Below, piece by piece: positions 59,491-64,000 of a DNA stretch of 64,000 nt. The notes under the pieces are model-generated. The model ran no database searches and had not been told where the DNA came from. It saw only the letters and a list, made by a program, of their open reading frames with translations. Position numbers and translations under genes: made by a program. The stretch spans positions 63,112,614 through 63,176,613 of the forward strand of contig NC_081408.1 in NCBI RefSeq assembly GCF_030272615.1, in the 5' to 3' direction. Source of the DNA: Cryptomeria japonica (Eukaryota > Streptophyta > Pinopsida > Cupressales > Cupressaceae). How positions within the stretch are numbered: the stretch's first letter is position 1; each line of letters starts with the position of its first letter.

Positions 59491-60637
59491 TGTTGGCATT
59501 TTTTATGATTATGTTGTGATTGTCATTGATGGACACACACTTGCATTGAGATCACTTTTATATGTATGAGCTCAACCGACAATTGTTCCCAATCGATATG
59601 ATGCATCATAGTCTTTAGACTATTAGTGTTTTGTAGAAAGTGTTTACCAATCTGAAGCAGTATGTTGACCTCAAGCGGTTCGAGGATCTCAAGCAGTACG
59701 AAGGATCAAAGCAATAGAACTCATATTTCCCAGTCTTCATTATTGTCAAACTAGCATTTGGTATTTTGCCTCAACCGGTATTTTGTATGAACTGGTAATA
59801 CTCTGTGATGAGTTACCATCCACCGATTGTTTGGCGGTGCTGACACTTTAACGGTGTTTTTTGTGTCGTGTTACAGAATATGTCCAGATGCATTGAACCT
59901 AGGAAATTGTAATGTAATCCTATTGGGCTGATATGAAATCAGATTCCTTTATAAGGACATCATGTCTAGGATTTTAGTTGTTGCTAGGGTTTAAGGTGGT
60001 TGATGAGTTTTTGTAAGAGCAATCTTAATTGAGAAGATAAAGTCTACGAGAAGAGGCAAAGTGAATGTGTTGAAGACTGAAGTAATGTTGAAATACATTA
60101 CGAATGAGCTATCAAGGATCTAACCAGGCAATCTATGCTATTTGCTAGATCACTCACTTGTTGATTACTCACATCTTCGACAAGTCTATAGCCCTTAACC
60201 AAGTAAGCCCAAAAGCCTTTTGTAAATCCTCTAACAAGGTGGTTCACATCTGTGGATCTAAAATCCTCTAGCAAGGTAATCTTTAATCGACTTATCTCCT
60301 AATAAAGATTGAGATTCCTAATAGGATCTGTTCTGCTAAAGAACATTGTATGACCTTAACCGGTCTAACCTTAACCGGTCTGGTTCCTATTCTGTAGATA
60401 GTTACTTATGAGTTCCATCTCACCGTGGTTTTTCCCATTTGGGTTTCCACGTCAAAATCTCTTGTTTTCTGGTGTTTGTGCTTCTGTGGGTGAATACATT
60501 ATTTGTTATTTCATTTGCATGTGTGCTAACTGATTTGTTTGCTAAATTGCTTTACCAGTTTACTGTTAGTCTGGTAAAGTGTTTAAGTACATTGATTTTT
60601 GGCATACTAATTCACCCCCCCTTCTTAGTATTCATCA
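59491..60637 (+). repeat. 3' LTR of element B
   Basis: TGTTGGCATTTTTT to ATTCATCA; matches 53075-54238. Has a local duplication of CCTTAACCGGTCT near 60353-60382 that the 5' LTR lacks. Confidence 0.9.
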
Positions 60638-61409
60638 GGTTCTACACATGCAGAAAAGCCAAGTGCCTAGAGCTCACTACTCAAACACAAAATAGGAGTC
60701 ACACTGACTACAATTGGATGGTTAAATCCAATAAGGATGTACTGCTCAAAATAGCATCTTCATATGCTGGATTCAGTACCGGTGTAGTTTTGATATGCTT
60801 TCACAAAAACCTTGCTTCACCTTCAAATGATGTCTGCGTGTATAGCTTTTCTTATTCTTGCATATACCTTCACACAAATCTTCTTCGCACTCCACATCCG
60901 ATCTTATAAATAAGATCTTACATTTATATCATAACCTAAGACCAATTTTAGTAAGTCGGCTCTAAGAGATATTACAATAAAATCAGTTTACAAATAAAAC
61001 AATATCTGATGCAATAATTGATTCAGCATGTCATCTTGATGCATTAACAACAATAATAAGACATCTCCATAGCGTGTCGTGCTAATCTAAAAAAGATAAA
61101 CTTATCGGTGTATAACCTAGACCTATTTGTCGGTAACATCAAATATGCAAATACGAATATGATAATAAATAAATTTCCAAGACAAAGTATCCAAACGATG
61201 TTTTTAACATAACCAAGTATTTTCCATGCCATTCCAAGTGCCGGTGAATATTATATCATGTCGGGGTACCATATACTAGTGACTATGCATGAGTCATTTA
61301 CTTTTCGGTGAATGTTGCTAATTCTCCAAAGTGGTTCTCCAAAGTACCAGAGTTGATAAGTGTTAGTAGGTATTGACATCAATGACAAAACCATACCAAA
61401 ATACCAACA

Positions 61410-61606
61410 ATGACTTAACCAACGAGCATTAAATGTGGTAGCTGGAGAAAATAACATTAGAAAGCAAGTGTTTTGGCTCCTTTTTATTCACTGAGTATTC
61501 AAACCTTCGAGAGCATGAAAATTTCCGAACGAAGGCATTCTTAGTAAAGAAGTGAAGAAATTCATCAAAGCATTCATCCTTAAGGTAGATTAAGGTATTT
61601 ATAATC
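61410..61606 (+). other. Right flank of D: spacer before ORF2 of element C
   Basis: ATGAC (61410-61414) is the right target copy of D. Together with 29702-29812 this makes a spacer of about 300 bp between ORF1 and ORF2 of C, comparable to A and B. Confidence 0.6.
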
Positions 61607-64000
61607 ATGGCATCTTCATCCACTCCTGAATTTATTGTAAACCCTACTATTGTTGAGGTTGTTAAGCACCCTAGACCCATATTCAAACTAGTTCCTGAAA
61701 TTGCAAAGAAAGATGATAGCATAGGTGAATTTTCTCAAATTCCTAAGGGAGTAGTATATGTTGAAGACCCTAGGATATATACATTGTCATATAGAGGAAT
61801 TAGGTGATGATGAGATGAAAAATATGTATAGGACTATGATTTGTGATGAGTCTGCAAACATCAAGCCAGAACATAAGATAGTGGAAACCCTAGGTTTTAC
61901 TGAAATCCTTAGTGTCCTAAATTTTCCCAAGGATATTATAAGGATTGTGTTAAGCAGGGTTCATGGTGAATTATTCTGGTTGGATTCAATCCAGAAAAAC
62001 ACAAAGGAAGCCATCAAGGCTGTAACAAGGTTGCCTTCCACTAGCAACCAACTTGACAAAACAAAGAAGGTCTCAAATGACACAGTGATAAACCTAACTG
62101 GTGCAACTTTCGACAAAAGGTCTTTAAGGGTAAATGATGTAAAAGACATCAATGTCATATTTATTAGTATGATCTTAGGTTATAAAGCTACGCATGCAAG
62201 TAGGTTGAACTTAGTTTCTAGCCTATGTATTAAAAGTGCCTATGATATGGTTAATGATAATGCAAGAATAGATGTATGTGAATGGATCAAAGATGAATTG
62301 ATAAACAATTTGGGGAAAATTAAAAGAGATAAGAAAGGAACATTTAGATTTGGAAATTTGCTTGTTTGTCTAATGCTATACATAATTAAACAAGTACCTA
62401 GTATTGGTCCAAAAGATTTTGGTTTTGACATTCTGGTAGGAAAACAACTGTTGGATCTATTGAGCAACATTGGAGAAAACCGAGAGAATAACTTAAATGA
62501 ACATTTTCAAGCATTAAAGGATCGAATGAAAACTAGAGTAGGACTATCACAAGCTATTGTAGACAAATATCAGAAAGAAATCTATTTTGTAATCAAGAAA
62601 GATGAAATTTGGATGGAGGTAGTTGTCCCTAGAACTATCTAGGTAACTGAAATGGGCTATGAGACAGATGAGAAAATTATTGAAACTTATGCAAAATCCC
62701 TCCTTGAAGCACCCAAAGAACCTATTGAGGAAGTTTTTGGAAATGCGAAAATAATAGAAAGTGGAATTCAGTCTAGGAAAAGGGTTAAGAAGGTCGAGGA
62801 AATAGTAAGAAAAGGAACCTGGCAGGCTAAGGCAATTAAGGAAGATGTTTTGAAGCAAACTAATATAAGTGAAAGTGAGTTGGAAACACTTCAACCGGAA
62901 ACTCATCATTCATCAGTTGGAACTTATTCTAAGAGTGATATACCAATAGTATTTACAAGGGTAGAAAGGAAAAGAAAACCCTCATCGGTACCCTCACCTT
63001 CACCAAAGAGAACCAGACAAAAACAACAGATAGTTAGGCCTCCGGTAAAGAAAAAGAAGGAAAAACAAAATATTGCTCCATTGGATAAACTCTTGAGTGA
63101 AATCACAAAGGATGGTAAGTTGAAGAACATAAGCAAAATATACAATACACTATCAGTTGATGATAAGGAAAGCATAGAGAATCATGTAATCTTACACTTA
63201 GATATTTATAAGAAATTTTTGTTGGAAGTTGTTGATGAAATACCAAATGATCTATATAGGAGATTAGAAGCTAGAAGGCTAGCAATTGCTAAGCTAGACA
63301 AGAAAAATAAGATTGAAAAACTACTTGCAGTACATCTAGTAAACTCAACTGATGAAATAGATAAACTTATCAGTGAAGCAAACCAGACAGTATTCTCTAC
63401 TTTTCACCGGCATGTAGCACTAATGGTAGGAAGAGTAAAAGATGTCTCTGAAGAAATAATTGATGCATGGAATATATTTCTTTGTGGAAAAAGAAAAACA
63501 GGCAGAACTACTAAGACCAAAGACTATTAAAGTATATGAAAAGTACAAGGATAAGGGGAAAGGTAAGGTAGGTGGTCCTCTAGGCGTTAAAATAACTGAT
63601 AATGTACCCCCACCTCTTTTAGATACTCCACTGGTAGATACTACTGACAGTCAACTGGCTATAGAGAGTATAGAGACTCCATTAGAGGATACAAATCCCG
63701 AGTCTGAAGTTTTGTATACTATAAATATTGATACTCAAGAAGTAAATAATATGGTGAATAGAGAAACCACTTAGGATAAGAGGACAGATGTGACTATTGA
63801 GTCACCGACTACAGAAGTTGAGATAAGCATTGAAAAACCTACACCTACAGAGCAACTGGCAGTGGATACCACTAAGAAACCGGTAGATACAACTGAAAAG
63901 CCATCGAAAGAACCGACTAAGTACAAAGGTACAAACTGAGACTGCATCTGAGAAACCGGTAGTTGAAAGCTTAGAGAAAACTTCTGAGACACAGATAGAG
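61607..64000 (+). pseudogene. Element C ORF2: large protein of unrecognised family, cut by window end
   Basis: ATG at 61607. A one-base frameshift lies near 61780, a single TAG at 62640, another frameshift near 63490, and stops follow at 63772 and later. Conserved block: IVLSRVHGELFWLDS then NTKEAIKAVTRLP. Downstream come DKRSLRVNDV, LGYKA, CEWIKDELINNLGKIK, TFRFGNLLVCLMLYI, IYFVIKKDE, VVVPRT and MGYETDEK. Then a basic linker with KKKKEKQN, a second helical domain (near 63080-63500) and a Pro/Thr/Glu-rich tail with KPVDTTEKPSKEP. This is the least damaged ORF2 N-terminal domain in the window, over 550 codons with one stop and one frameshift. Homologous to ORF2 of A and B throughout; family unknown. 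Confidence 0.77.

Larger units (their letters stand above)
53075..60637 (+). mobile_element. Element B: complete non-autonomous two-ORF LTR element inserted in right LTR of D
   Basis: LTRs are 53075-54238 (1164 bp) and 59491-60637 (1147 bp). Flanks are GGGTC (53070-53074) and GGTTC (60638-60642), one mismatch. The primer site TGGTATCAGAGCC is perfect. ORF1 and ORF2 follow the same plan as A and C. No protease, integrase or RT was found. Its PPT context is almost the same as in Copia D. Confidence 0.9.
29813..61409 (-). mobile_element. Element D: Ty1/Copia inserted in C, itself carrying E, F and B
   Basis: TGTTAGG at 29813 and ...ACCAACA at 61409 are the outer ends. It reads leftwards: primer site at 52754-52766, gag, protease-integrase, RT (split by F), RNase H, PPT at 35142. 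Own sequence without the three inserts and their target copies is about 6.58 kb, close to the 6.63 kb of H, and protein and LTR sequences show the same family. Confidence 0.9.
52769..61409 (-). repeat. Right (5') LTR of element D, split by B
   Basis: LTR sequence is 52769-53074 plus 60643-61409 (1073 bp). B with its five-base duplication lies between. Plus-strand start TGTTAGGTCC with a run of 8 G, end ACCAACA. Confidence 0.88.
26749..64000 (+). mobile_element. Element C: two-ORF non-autonomous LTR element, split by D, 3' end outside window
   Basis: The 5' LTR, primer site and ORF1 lie left of Copia D; ORF2 resumes right of it. Flanks of D are GTGAC (29808-29812) and ATGAC (61410-61414), a 5-bp duplication with one mismatch, so both halves were once joined. 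About 5.65 kb of C is visible once D is removed, against 8.0 and 7.6 kb for A and B, so roughly 2 kb including the 3' LTR should lie beyond the window. Confidence 0.82.

Overview
This is plant nuclear DNA from a retrotransposon-packed region. I recognise no intact host gene, rRNA or tRNA gene. The evidence for a plant is the Ty1/Copia and Ty3/Gypsy LTR retrotransposons with plant-type primer sites (initiator-Met and Arg tRNA), low GC, CpG loss, and a captured piece of a eukaryotic GPN-loop GTPase 3 gene. The density and nesting fit a large-genome seed plant, possibly a gymnosperm; the species cannot be fixed from this window.

I give the elements letters A to H. Bases 1-5619 are AT-rich and unclassified. 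Element A (5625-13648, + strand) is complete: two 1139-bp LTRs, perfect TATGG target duplication, and two long decayed ORFs but no protease, integrase or reverse transcriptase (RT). Bases 13654-16600 are unclassified. Element G (about 16600-26748, +) is a 5'-truncated Copia. It is split by element H (17794-24425, - strand), a nearly full Copia with 1.06-kb LTRs. G runs through its polypurine tract (PPT) into an LTR (26749-28516) that is also the 5' LTR of element C.

Element C (26749 to beyond the window end, +) has the same two-ORF layout as A. It is split by Copia D (29813-61409, - strand), which belongs to the same family as H. D was itself hit three times: element E (29850-34195, solo-LTR-like) in its left LTR; element F (36762-49850, a gag-only Gypsy with 4.6-5.0-kb LTRs) in its RT; and element B (53075-60637, a third two-ORF element) in its right LTR. 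Removing the three inserts leaves about 6.58 kb for D, close to the 6.63 kb of H, which supports this reading.

The most interesting content is the A/B/C group. Each has ORF1 (long coiled coil plus a CCHC zinc-knuckle array, with no recognisable Copia capsid domain), a spacer of about 0.3-0.55 kb, and ORF2 (about 1,070-1,120 codons in A and B). ORF2 is a deeply diverged but recognisably homologous protein that I cannot assign to a named family. None of the three encodes replication enzymes. They share with Copia D/H the Met-tRNA primer site, U5 motifs and PPT context, and C also shares the post-primer leader. This suggests they are parasites of the Copia machinery. A second notable feature is a GPN3 gene fragment carried inside both long LTRs of F.

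All coding regions are broken by stops or frameshifts and are marked as pseudogenes. Boundaries were read by eye; LTR ends backed by target-site duplications are the firmest.
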